In this document: piece after piece, positions 24,299-31,576 of the stretch
How positions within the stretch are numbered: the first letter of the stretch is position 1
How the letters are laid out: each line of letters starts with the position of its first letter
Source: Candidatus Micrarchaeaceae archaeon
Lineage (GTDB): Archaea > Micrarchaeota > Micrarchaeia > Micrarchaeales > Micrarchaeaceae
Assembly (NCBI GenBank): GCA_027310825.1
Contig: DAIDAC010000008.1
Span: forward strand, 1-42,090
Length of the DNA stretch: 42,090 bases
Direction of reading: 5' to 3'
Position numbers and translations under genes: made by a program
Notes under the pieces: model-generated
Databases searched by the model: none
What the model saw: the letters and a program-made list of their open reading frames with translations, nothing else
What the model was told of the DNA's origin: nothing

Positions 24299-24369
24299 AG
24301 ACTATCTTCGAATCTGTAATGTCTAATACTGAACTGCTTACCTTTAAAAATCCGACTTCCCGTCTGAAA

Positions 24370-24413
24370 ATTAATAAGAAAAAGCCTTTCCTTACTTTAC
24401 AGTAGTATACTGT
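24370..24413 (-). terminator. Hairpin and U-tract terminator after uL15
   Basis: On the minus strand ACAGTATACTACTGT (24,399-24,413) forms a 6-bp hairpin 13 bases after the uL15 stop codon. It is followed by GGCTTTTTCTTATTAATTTTC, a U-rich stretch (about 24,368-24,385). Confidence 0.55.
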
Positions 24414-24425
24414 TTGTCCTAATAC

Positions 24426-24872
24426 TTAAGCCTTTGCCTTCTCCTCTGCTGCCTTTACCGGGATCTTCTTTACTTCGAAAAGAATGGCCTTTCCTCCAGA
24501 GCCAGTTATCTTCTCCTTTGCAAGTGCAGAGAAAGCAGACGCCTTTATAGTCATAGGCTTTTCGAGCGCGCCGTTGCTTAGCACCTTGTAGTGCTCAAAC
24601 TCGAATTCTGTCTTATTCTGCTGCTTTGCCATTTCGTTTATCTTAATCAGTGTGATTTCCTTCATTCTGAACTTTGCAGTCGTGGTGAAACCCTTGCCTC
24701 TTATGAGGTCGCGCCTCTTTGCTGTGATGTATGTCCAGTCGTGCTTCCTTAATCTGTTGACAGAACCAGTTCCTCCCGTGTCTCCCTTTCCTCTAGCGTT
24801 CTTGATGTTTCCCACTCCCCAACGTCTTGTGCCTTGGTATTTCCTGTCTCTCTGCTGTCGTCTTACTACCAT
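24426..24872 (-). CDS. rpl15: Large-subunit ribosomal protein uL15
   Basis: uL15 binds 23S rRNA in the large subunit. The 148-residue protein has the basic glycine-rich N-terminus RRWGVGNIKNARGKGDTGG, followed by RKHDWTYITAKRRDLIRGKGF and a C-terminal beta domain ending in a Lys/Ala tail. It follows uL30 by 2 bases, the conserved end of the archaeal spc operon. secY, which usually comes next, is absent; a terminator follows instead. Confidence 0.93.
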   Translation of the reverse strand: MVVRRQQRDRKYQGTRRWGVGNIKNARGKGDTGGTGSVNRLRKHDWTYITAKRRDLIRGKGFTTTAKFRMKEITLIKINEMAKQQNKTEFEFEHYKVLSNGALEKPMTIKASAFSALAKEKITGSGGKAILFEVKKIPVKAAEEKAKA

Positions 24873-24874
24873 AG

Positions 24875-25300
24875 TTACACCATTCTTGCTATGAGGGTGT
24901 TCACATCCTTGCCCATGTAACCGAGCGTTCCCCCCTGTTTCACGTTGAGCCTTGTGCTCTTCCTGTACCCGTGCTTTGGCGGATGTAGCCTGAGCGGAAG
25001 CTTTTCCTTTATGTCCTTCATGTCGACCTTTCCTGATATTACTCCTTTCGGATCGACGTTGAGCCCGAACTTTGTGACAAGCTTTGAAAGTGTCTCTTCG
25101 TCCACTTCGCCATAAGCTATGTGGCCTGAACTCTTCTTCAGCATTCCAAGCGCAGGCTCGTTGACCTTTATTATTGTGCAGTTGCTAACACGCTTCAGGT
25201 TCAGCCTGTTCAGCGTCTCGGTTATGTCGTGTCGCACGTTTACACGGCCGCGAATACGGACCGCTGCTACGACTTTGCCTAAAAGTTCTGCCTGCTTCAT
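24875..25300 (-). CDS. rpl30: Large-subunit ribosomal protein uL30
   Basis: The 141-residue protein starts MKQAELLGKVVAAVRIRGRV, then VRHDITETLNRLNLKRVSNC and the archaeal uL30 C-terminal extension with FGLNVDPKGVISGKVDMKDI and PPKHGYRKS. Length fits archaeal L30P. It is the first gene of a two-gene transcript with uL15. The usual spc genes do not precede it: the upstream gene is divergent, with a TATA near 25,374-25,383. Confidence 0.93.
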   Translation of the reverse strand: MKQAELLGKVVAAVRIRGRVNVRHDITETLNRLNLKRVSNCTIIKVNEPALGMLKKSSGHIAYGEVDEETLSKLVTKFGLNVDPKGVISGKVDMKDIKEKLPLRLHPPKHGYRKSTRLNVKQGGTLGYMGKDVNTLIARMV

Positions 25301-25514
25301 AAAAAGCACTTAATTGCTATGTAAAAGATTCCTCAGAAAAGAGGCCTTCAGTGCTATCTATTCTGATATAAAGGTATATAAAATATCGCATTTCTTTTTG
25401 CGTTGTGGATTTCACTACATAGATAATGTTGCCAAATATATATGGCTTTTGACGGGCATTTTTCGCCCTCATGTTCACGATAGGCATATATATCTGAACA
25501 AGTGCAAGGATGAT

Positions 25515-25943
25515 GTGGTGAAATTGACACCGAATCAACAGAGAAGAAACAAGACAACCAAAGAGCTTAGCCATGCAGTTCTAGACGTCATAACAAGGGC
25601 AGAGGGCGTCCGGGCTGCAGAGATAAGAGGCGATGTCAAAGTGGCTTCTAATTCAATGAACCATCTAGTTTTCAACGTTTACGCATTGCATAAGGAGAAG
25701 ATGTCTTCTGTTGGAAAGCTTGGACTGGCAGCGATCGGCCTTGCCGATATCATTGCCGGAGAGCTCGGAATAGAGCCGGTCGGGGCAGAAATCGGCTCGT
25801 CTGATGAACAGGCGATAAGGGCACAGTTAAAATATAAGGTTGAATGCAGGGATGGCAGCGCAATATTCTGGATTGCGGTGCACGGGGCAGAAACGGCACA
25901 GGTTCCTTCAATAAAAGCGAAGGATTCTTTTTCTCAAAAGTGA
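25515..25943 (+). CDS. Orphan 142-residue protein, GTG start
   Basis: The frame is open from 25,314, but the upstream part is hydrophobic and unlike the rest. A TATA box (GCATATATATC, about 25,487-25,497) centred roughly 25 bases before GTG 25,515 (or 25,518) indicates a leaderless start there. The protein opens with a basic segment (KLTPNQQRRNKTTKELSHAV), has a helical middle (VGKLGLAAIGLADIIAGELG) and a C-terminal beta segment. No family is recognised. Confidence 0.55.
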   Translation: MVKLTPNQQRRNKTTKELSHAVLDVITRAEGVRAAEIRGDVKVASNSMNHLVFNVYALHKEKMSSVGKLGLAAIGLADIIAGELGIEPVGAEIGSSDEQAIRAQLKYKVECRDGSAIFWIAVHGAETAQVPSIKAKDSFSQK

Positions 25944-26009
25944 AACTTTCCAGTAGTAGCAATTTGCACAGCTCTTTTTAAACATTTCTTTTGCAATTGA
26001 TGCGTAGGT

Positions 26010-26372
26010 TTGGCGACCTGGTTGGAGTGGATGTATTACGGTCAGTACTATAGGATGCAGCGCATTGAAAGAATACTTGAGCGACTAGCATACCTTTCCG
26101 TTGGACTGGACTTTTTCGTCGCGGTGGCAACCCTTCTTGTGATGAGAGGTGCAGAGGGTTCTGCAACTATGCTGCTGCTGAGCGGTTATCTGATGTTCGC
26201 GGAAGTGATAATCGCTGCTGTGCTGTTCACCTCGCTGATTGCGATGAGGCACTACAGGAAGATAATGAACGCGATTGTGCTCAACACATTCATCAACAAA
26301 TACCACAACGAGAGCTTGGGATGGAGAATCGTCACAATACTGAAGAGGATAGTGACGCTGGACTTCAGTTAG
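26010..26372 (+). CDS. Small two-helix membrane protein, unknown
   Basis: This protein of up to 120 residues has two membrane helices (about 28-45 and 50-75) flanked by basic amphipathic segments (YRMQRIERILERLAY and MRHYRKIMNAIVL). The start is uncertain. TTG 26,010 lies about 30 bases after TATA-like TTTTTAAAC (25,976-25,984), while ATG 26,031 has GGTTGGAGTGG before it and would give 113 residues. It overlaps the convergent EndoQ gene by 4 bases. Confidence 0.55.
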   Translation: MATWLEWMYYGQYYRMQRIERILERLAYLSVGLDFFVAVATLLVMRGAEGSATMLLLSGYLMFAEVIIAAVLFTSLIAMRHYRKIMNAIVLNTFINKYHNESLGWRIVTILKRIVTLDFS

Positions 26373-27625
26373 AGCTGCTTCTGCTTCCAGGAGTTGGACA
26401 CAGGCTTTCCTTTTTCCTTATTGAGAAGATCGACTACTCCGAACACCCCGTCGTAGCCAGGAATGATCGTGATTGTTCCGTTGCGGGCATTGATTATCGC
26501 CTGTGCAATCTCTTCGTTCGACTTTGATGCGATGGCTTTCGCCGCAGTGCTGGTAAGAGCATCGAATTCAGTTCCAGAAACTGAGATTATGTCTTTGTAT
26601 GTCTTGTCCACTGCGACAGAGGTTGGCTGTTTGTGCAGAACGTGGGCTATCACCTCTATGAGCGGGACAAGTTTCACGTATGGGATAGAATTGTCAGGGA
26701 CAAAGCCGGCCGGCCTGTCGGCGAGGTCGTTGACCCTGTGGAGAACGCCGATCGTAAGTTTCTTTCCGCATGTGGGACAATTCTTTATCTTGTATTTGTC
26801 AGGATCTACTGACACGACACACTGGCGATGTCCATCGAAGTGATACTTTCCCTCTTCTGGGAAGTATTCGACGTTCAGCTTTATCCTGTTCTTGTCCTTC
26901 TTGATGATTGCATCGATTATTTCGTTGTACGATAGCTTGCTCTCTTCGATTTCGAAAACGTTCATCTCGCGGCCAATCTTGGGCAGCGAGTGCATGTCGC
27001 TGTTTGACAGAAGCGTGTACTTGTCGAGCCCGGATATTCTCCAGTTCATCTGAGGATCTGATGACAGGCCTTGTTCCAGTGCGTGTATGTGCTTTTCCTG
27101 GTCGCCGTACACTTCTTTGAGGGAGTTGTATCTGCTGTAGACTCCGAGAGCGCCGAAGAATGGAGTCCAGATGTGAGCAGGAAAGACAAGAGCGTCTTTG
27201 TTGGCGCTCATCGCCGCTTCGACAAGCTCTGCCGAGCTCATTGACACCTGCGGCCTCCCATCAGAAGAAAGATCGCCCTTCTTCGAAAGTTTGTCTACCA
27301 GGGCGTCGACAGAATCGAAATCCGGCATCAGCATGCAGTGATGTATCCTCTTTGAGTCGTTGTTCGCGTTATAAACAGTTGATACTTCTCCGGAAAGAAC
27401 GAATCGCACTCCTGTTTCTGAGCCTTTTGCCTTGAAAAGGCCGGGTTCTGCAGGCTCAAGCCCTGCTTTTAGCTCCTTTAGCCAAGTAGGATGGGCGAAG
27501 TCGCCTGTTCCTATGACCTTTATGCCCTTTTCTTTGCAGGTTGTGTCCATGCCCTCTATCGAAATGTTGCTGCTGCATGCCATTGCGAACCTTGAATGGA
27601 TATGGAAGTCGGCTATTACTCGCAT
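26369..27625 (-). CDS. endoQ: Endonuclease Q (PHP-domain deaminated-DNA endonuclease)
   Basis: EndoQ nicks DNA 5' of hypoxanthine, uracil and abasic sites, starting an archaeal repair path. The 418-residue protein has the PHP opening ADFHIHSRFAM (5-15), later PHP ligands in GTGDFAHP, FPAHIWTPF and SNSDMHSLPKIG, a Zn-finger segment with QCVVSV and NCPTCGKK (about 275-298), and a C-terminal helical domain. It lies 9 bases after an nth gene on the same strand, so the two are likely co-transcribed. Confidence 0.9.
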   Translation of the reverse strand: MRVIADFHIHSRFAMACSSNISIEGMDTTCKEKGIKVIGTGDFAHPTWLKELKAGLEPAEPGLFKAKGSETGVRFVLSGEVSTVYNANNDSKRIHHCMLMPDFDSVDALVDKLSKKGDLSSDGRPQVSMSSAELVEAAMSANKDALVFPAHIWTPFFGALGVYSRYNSLKEVYGDQEKHIHALEQGLSSDPQMNWRISGLDKYTLLSNSDMHSLPKIGREMNVFEIEESKLSYNEIIDAIIKKDKNRIKLNVEYFPEEGKYHFDGHRQCVVSVDPDKYKIKNCPTCGKKLTIGVLHRVNDLADRPAGFVPDNSIPYVKLVPLIEVIAHVLHKQPTSVAVDKTYKDIISVSGTEFDALTSTAAKAIASKSNEEIAQAIINARNGTITIIPGYDGVFGVVDLLNKEKGKPVSNSWKQKQL

Positions 27626-27634
27626 TTTATCAGA

Positions 27635-28291
27635 CTAAAGCGTTTTTGTAACACCGTTCCTTGGGCATATTTTGTTGACAGGGCATTTGCTGCATGTTGG
27701 CGCTTTCCCGCACAATGCTCTTCCGTGAGTTTTCATCACGTAGGCCCAGTTGTGCCAATACTTCTTATCGACAACCTTCATAAGGTCTTGCTCTATCTTC
27801 TCTGGATCCTTCTGTTTGCTGAGGCCAAGCCGATAAGAAAGCTTTATCACCCACGTGTCGACAGGAATTCCTTCCACTATGCCATAAGCATTGATCAGTA
27901 TTGTGTTGGCGGTCTTCCGACCTATGCCTGGAAGCTCGACAAGCTGTTCCATCTTGTTCGGAACCTTGCCTTTGTACTGTTCGTCGATTACTTTCATTGT
28001 CTTGATTATGTTCTTCGACTTGTTTTCCGCGAACAACACGCCCTTCAGGTAGCCGGCGAGCTCTTTTTCGTCTGCTTCCGCATAATCCTTTGCAGTTTTG
28101 TACTTAGCGAATAGAGCGGGAGTGACTCTATTGACAACAACGTCGAGAGTTTGTGCGGATATTATCGCCCCGGCAACAAGGTCTACGGGGGTTTTGAAGT
28201 CGAGATAGTACTTTGCGTCCTTGTAATGGTTGCCGAGCGTAGCTGCAAGCTCGTTTGCCTTAGCGCTATCAAGGAATCTGTCACCCGCCAT
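27635..28291 (-). CDS. nth: Endonuclease III family DNA glycosylase (copy 1)
   Basis: Endonuclease III removes oxidised pyrimidines and cuts abasic sites. The 218-residue protein has the helix-hairpin-helix LPGIGRKTAN with the catalytic Lys, the catalytic Asp in PVDTWVIKLSYRLGL (His of the usual VDTHV replaced by Trp), and the iron-sulfur loop C-x6-C-x2-C-x5-C near the end. It heads a minus-strand operon with endoQ. A TATA at 28,310-28,318 lies about 23 bases before the ATG, giving a leaderless mRNA. Confidence 0.92.
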   Translation of the reverse strand: MAGDRFLDSAKANELAATLGNHYKDAKYYLDFKTPVDLVAGAIISAQTLDVVVNRVTPALFAKYKTAKDYAEADEKELAGYLKGVLFAENKSKNIIKTMKVIDEQYKGKVPNKMEQLVELPGIGRKTANTILINAYGIVEGIPVDTWVIKLSYRLGLSKQKDPEKIEQDLMKVVDKKYWHNWAYVMKTHGRALCGKAPTCSKCPVNKICPRNGVTKTL

Positions 28292-28296
28292 AAGGC

Positions 28297-28338
28297 TTTA
28301 TAGTAAAATAGGTATATATCATTTGCCAGGGGTGAAGA
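28297..28338. promoter_or_regulatory. Overlapping divergent promoters of the two repair operons
   Basis: The 48 bases between the nth and metallo-beta-lactamase ATGs hold TTTATAG (28,297-28,303) and the near-symmetrical GGTATATATC (28,309-28,318). Either can serve the plus strand, while the second is correctly spaced for the minus strand. GGGGTGA before 28,340 is the plus-strand ribosome site. Shared elements suggest coupled expression. Confidence 0.55.
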
Positions 28339-28339
28339 A

Positions 28340-28975
28340 ATGAAGATAACGAAGTTTGCGCACTCTTGTTTGTTGGTGGAAGAAGGCTCTGCAAAAATAA
28401 TCCTGGATCCCGGAAACTTCTCGACAAAACAGAACGAAGTGAAGAATGTAGATGCGGTGTTGATAACGCATTCGCATCCTGATCATTTTGATCTTCAATC
28501 GATAAAAGCAATATTATCCGGCAATCCAAATGCGAAGATCTTTACAACTACCGAAGTCGGGGCAGCACTTGATAAAGAGAAAATAGCGTATTCGCTGCTT
28601 GGACATGGTCAATCTACAATCGTCAAAGGAGTAAAAATAGAAGGATTCGGGGAGAAACATGCGCTTATATACCAGACAATCCCAGTCGCGGCAAATACTG
28701 GATATATGATTGGTGGAAGATTATTCCATCCTGGAGACGCCCTTACTGTCCCATCAAGCAAAGTAGAAATTCTGGCTTTGCCGCTGACTGCACCTTGGAT
28801 GAAGATTTCTGAGTGCATCGACTATGCGAAGAGCATAAAACCTAAAAATTGCTTCCCGATACACGATGCAAGCCTGAGGTCATCTTCTTTTCTGCAGGGA
28901 CTGGTAAAGCAGATTATTGAACCCGCTGGGGTAAAGTTGACTACAGCAGATGCAGATTCAGTACTAGAATTTTGA
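28340..28975 (+). CDS. Metallo-beta-lactamase-fold hydrolase (UlaG-like)
   Basis: The 211-residue protein has the fold's zinc motif THSHPDHFD, a TKFAHSCLLVEE opening, the later FHPGDAL ligand region, and a C-terminal CFPIHDASL supplying the last His. It belongs to the UPF0173/UlaG-like branch; substrates in that branch are mostly unknown. It is the first gene of a four-gene operon with rdgB, nth and dph6. The ATG is preceded by GGGGTGAAGAA. Confidence 0.82.
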   Translation: MKITKFAHSCLLVEEGSAKIILDPGNFSTKQNEVKNVDAVLITHSHPDHFDLQSIKAILSGNPNAKIFTTTEVGAALDKEKIAYSLLGHGQSTIVKGVKIEGFGEKHALIYQTIPVAANTGYMIGGRLFHPGDALTVPSSKVEILALPLTAPWMKISECIDYAKSIKPKNCFPIHDASLRSSSFLQGLVKQIIEPAGVKLTTADADSVLEF

Positions 28976-28984
28976 ATTGATAGC

Positions 28985-29557
28985 ATGCGATCTTTGATCT
29001 TAGTGACGAACAACAAGGGAAAGATAGCGGAAGCGAATGCGATAGCAAAAGAATTCGGATTCGCGGTCAGATCGCCAAAAAAAGCGTACAAACTTGAGAT
29101 ACAGGCAGATTCCCTCAGAGAGGTAGCAGAGTTTGCAGCACGGGAGGCCTACAAGAAGATAAGGAAGCCATTGATAATAGACGATTCTGGGCTTTTCATA
29201 AACGCATTGAAAGGTTTCCCTGGAGTTTACTCTGCACCGACTGGCAAAACTATAGGATTGGAAGGAGTGCTAAAGCTCATGAAAGGGGTGAAGAACCGCT
29301 CCGCATACTTCGAATGCGCAGTTGCTTACTTCGACGGAAAAACATTGAAGACATTTGTTGGAAAGTCAAGTGGAAAAATACTTGAGAGCGAGAAAGGATC
29401 GGGTCTGCACGGCTTTGGATACGATCCTCTTTTCTCCCCCGGTGGCCATTATGGAGGAAGGAGTCTTGCACAGGTTGACCTCCTGAAGAAAAATAGCGTA
29501 TCCCACAGAGGTAAAGCATTAAGGGCGTTTTTCAAGTGGTATTCGAATGCAAAGTAA
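28985..29557 (+). CDS. rdgB: RdgB/HAM1 family dITP/XTP pyrophosphatase
   Basis: This enzyme removes deaminated purine triphosphates (ITP, dITP, XTP) from the nucleotide pool. The 190-residue protein has the motifs VTNNKGKIAEANAIA, IDDSGLFINALKGFPGVYSA, a FGYDPLF segment and the terminal VSHRGKALRAF. The order and length are normal. Its end overlaps the downstream nth by 11 bases, so translation is coupled. The neighbours with EndoQ fit a shared role in handling deamination. Confidence 0.92.
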   Translation: MRSLILVTNNKGKIAEANAIAKEFGFAVRSPKKAYKLEIQADSLREVAEFAAREAYKKIRKPLIIDDSGLFINALKGFPGVYSAPTGKTIGLEGVLKLMKGVKNRSAYFECAVAYFDGKTLKTFVGKSSGKILESEKGSGLHGFGYDPLFSPGGHYGGRSLAQVDLLKKNSVSHRGKALRAFFKWYSNAK

Positions 29558-30194
29558 GAAGGCTGCTGACGCCAATGCCGTAATTGCAAAACTTAAGCAG
29601 CGTTATAAGAAAGATATGGAAACATGGCTGGATGCAAAAAATAGCTGGGAATTACTTGTAGCGACTATGCTTTCTGCACAATCACAGGATGTACAGGTCA
29701 ATAAGGTGACGCCTTCGCTCTTCAAAAAGTATCCAAATGCCGATGATTACCTTAATCTGAAGCCAACTGACCTGTATCCATACGTTAAGACGCTTGGGCT
29801 GTACAGAAACAAGTCAAAAAACATCATAAAAGCAGCAAAATACCTCCACGAACATTTCGACGACAACATACCGGAAACTATCGACAAGCTTACAGAACTG
29901 CCAGGAGTAGGCAGGAAAACAGCTAACGTGGTGCTCGCAAACGCCTTTGGTGTGCTTGAGGGTATTGCGATCGATACACATTGCATAACTACAACAGACC
30001 GCATATTCCTGTTTCATACAAAAGATGCAGGAAAAATAGAACAAAAGCTCATGACGATGGTTCCAAAGAAGGATTGGGGCAATATAACACACCTTTTGAT
30101 TGCGCTTGGAAGAGATGTCTGCACTGCAAGAGCAAAATATTGTGAAGGATGCGTGTTGAAAGACATTTGCCCGTCTAGCACGGTGAAAAAATGA
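29547..30194 (+). CDS. nth: Endonuclease III family DNA glycosylase (copy 2, divergent)
   Basis: The 215-residue paralog keeps LPGVGRKTAN (catalytic Lys), the catalytic Asp in AIDTHCITTTDRIFLF and the iron-sulfur loop C-x6-C-x2-C-x5-C. The segment after the Asp departs strongly from the usual VDTHVxRVxxRLGL, so substrate choice may differ from copy 1. It overlaps rdgB by 11 bases and dph6 by 4 bases. Confidence 0.9.
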   Translation: MQSKKAADANAVIAKLKQRYKKDMETWLDAKNSWELLVATMLSAQSQDVQVNKVTPSLFKKYPNADDYLNLKPTDLYPYVKTLGLYRNKSKNIIKAAKYLHEHFDDNIPETIDKLTELPGVGRKTANVVLANAFGVLEGIAIDTHCITTTDRIFLFHTKDAGKIEQKLMTMVPKKDWGNITHLLIALGRDVCTARAKYCEGCVLKDICPSSTVKK

Positions 30195-30856
30195 TCGCGT
30201 GTTTGTACAGCGGCGGCAAAGACTCAACATTGGCTATACACCGCATGTGGGATCAAGGTGTGAAAGTCGAACTTCTCATCACAATAGTCTCTGAAAACGA
30301 ATTCAGTTACATGTTGCAGCGAGTAAATGTGACTTGGACCAAGCTTCAGGCTGAAGCGATGGGTGTGAAACACGCCTTTTACAGAACAAAAGGCGAGAAG
30401 GAGAAAGAACTGGTCGACATCGAGAACGCCCTAAAGCAGAATAAGGTCACCGAATTGATAACAGGAGCCGTCGCGAGCAAATATCAAGCAGATAGAATCA
30501 ACAATATCTGTGATAAGCTCGGCATAAAGCATTATTCTCCGCTTTGGAAAATGGATCCGCTTGAAGAGCTCAAAGAGATATCGCAAAAATTCGATGCGAT
30601 TGTCACGCAGGTTGCTGCAGAGGGCTTTGACGAGAGCTTTTTGGGTGCTCGGGTTGATGCAAAAATGATAGAGAAATTGCAGAAACTCCATCAGAAGTAC
30701 AAAATAAACATGTCGTTCGAGGGTGGAGAAGCGGAATCATTCGTTCTTGATGCTCCGCTTTTCAAGAAAAAAGTTGTGATCAAGAAAGCGCACAAAGAAA
30801 TGAACGGTTCTGTTGGAAAATACATGATAGATGAAGCGGAATTGCAGAAAAAGTAG
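30191..30856 (+). CDS. dph6: Diphthine-ammonia ligase Dph6
   Basis: Dph6 performs the last step of diphthamide formation on elongation factor 2, using ATP and ammonia. The 221-residue protein has the PP-loop YSGGKDSTLA (residues 7-16), AVASKYQADRI and the diagnostic FEGGEAESFVLDAPLF. It overlaps the nth stop by 4 bases (ATGA), so it is translationally coupled as the last gene of the operon. Confidence 0.9.
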   Translation: MIACLYSGGKDSTLAIHRMWDQGVKVELLITIVSENEFSYMLQRVNVTWTKLQAEAMGVKHAFYRTKGEKEKELVDIENALKQNKVTELITGAVASKYQADRINNICDKLGIKHYSPLWKMDPLEELKEISQKFDAIVTQVAAEGFDESFLGARVDAKMIEKLQKLHQKYKINMSFEGGEAESFVLDAPLFKKKVVIKKAHKEMNGSVGKYMIDEAELQKK

Positions 30857-30860
30857 ATGG

Positions 30861-31268
30861 CTAAGAATCGACAACAGTTATCCAGTCTATGTTCTTAAAA
30901 TCCTTGTCGAAAGTCGCAACTTTAGAAATATCGTGAGCACGCATAAATGAAATTGTTGTGCAGTCGGTAAAGCTGAATTTTGTGTTTTTTTGTGTTTTGA
31001 ACACATGCCACGCTGCATTGAACTCCGCTTCGTCTACTCCAAGTATCTCTCCTGTCTCTTTTAGTCTGTCCCCAACAACACTTGCTTTCTCTAACGATTT
31101 TGATCTCAGGGCAGTTACTGTGACAATTTCGCTAAAAATGTAATCAGTAATAACGAACCTACCATGTTTTCCAGCTACTATTTCTGATACTAATTTTTGT
31201 GCTCTTGTGTGGTTTGAGTCTGCTTCTAGTTCGTAAGCAACAATAACACTCGTATCTATGACTAACAA
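30861..31268 (-). CDS. vapC: PIN-domain toxin VapC
   Basis: VapC toxins are RNases that cut tRNA or rRNA. The 135-residue protein begins MLVIDTSVIVAYELEAD (first acidic ligand Asp5), has Glu in FSEIVTVTALR, and ends with FTDCTTISFMRAHDISKVATFDKDF, which supplies the last aspartates. It starts at TTG 31,268 after ribosome site GGATGAT and lies 4 bases from the vapB stop. Confidence 0.85.
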   Translation of the reverse strand: MLVIDTSVIVAYELEADSNHTRAQKLVSEIVAGKHGRFVITDYIFSEIVTVTALRSKSLEKASVVGDRLKETGEILGVDEAEFNAAWHVFKTQKNTKFSFTDCTTISFMRAHDISKVATFDKDFKNIDWITVVDS

Positions 31269-31272
31269 ATTA

Positions 31273-31515
31273 TCATCCGTATAGTGTTTCGTCTATCTCT
31301 TCGCTCCATCTAACAGGTTTGCTGGTCTTTATGAAGCCATCAAGTTTCAGCAGTGCTTTTGGATCATATTTTTTGTGTTCGTTTTTGTTGAGCCACTCAA
31401 GCATTGCTGCGGTCAATGCTTGGCCTATGCTGAGGTTCTCACCTATGGCCTTTTGCTTAAACTTTTTGTAAATTCTCTTGTTTATCTTCCTTACAACAAG
31501 CATGTCGCTTTCCAT
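31273..31515 (-). CDS. vapB: VapB-type antitoxin
   Basis: The 80-residue protein starts MESDMLVVRKINKRIYKKF, a short beta strand and helix like ribbon-helix-helix antitoxins. A C-terminal tail with KPVRWSEEIDETLYG would bind the toxin. ATG 31,515 lies about 25 bases after the TATA at 31,535-31,545, which indicates a leaderless mRNA. Upstream in-frame ATG and other starts would place the start before the promoter. Confidence 0.78.
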   Translation of the reverse strand: MESDMLVVRKINKRIYKKFKQKAIGENLSIGQALTAAMLEWLNKNEHKKYDPKALLKLDGFIKTSKPVRWSEEIDETLYG

Positions 31516-31517
31516 AC

Positions 31518-31545
31518 GTATAACATGTATAACATAATATAAATA
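31518..31545 (-). promoter_or_regulatory. vapBC promoter with paired operator repeats
   Basis: Two GTATAAC copies on the plus strand (31,518-31,524 and 31,527-31,533), 9 bases apart, lie between the minus-strand TATA box (ATTTATATTAT, 31,535-31,545) and the vapB ATG. Type II toxin-antitoxin complexes usually repress their own promoter at such repeats. Confidence 0.55.
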
Positions 31546-31576
31546 TCTTTCTATTTGTCGACGAAATCCGTACATT

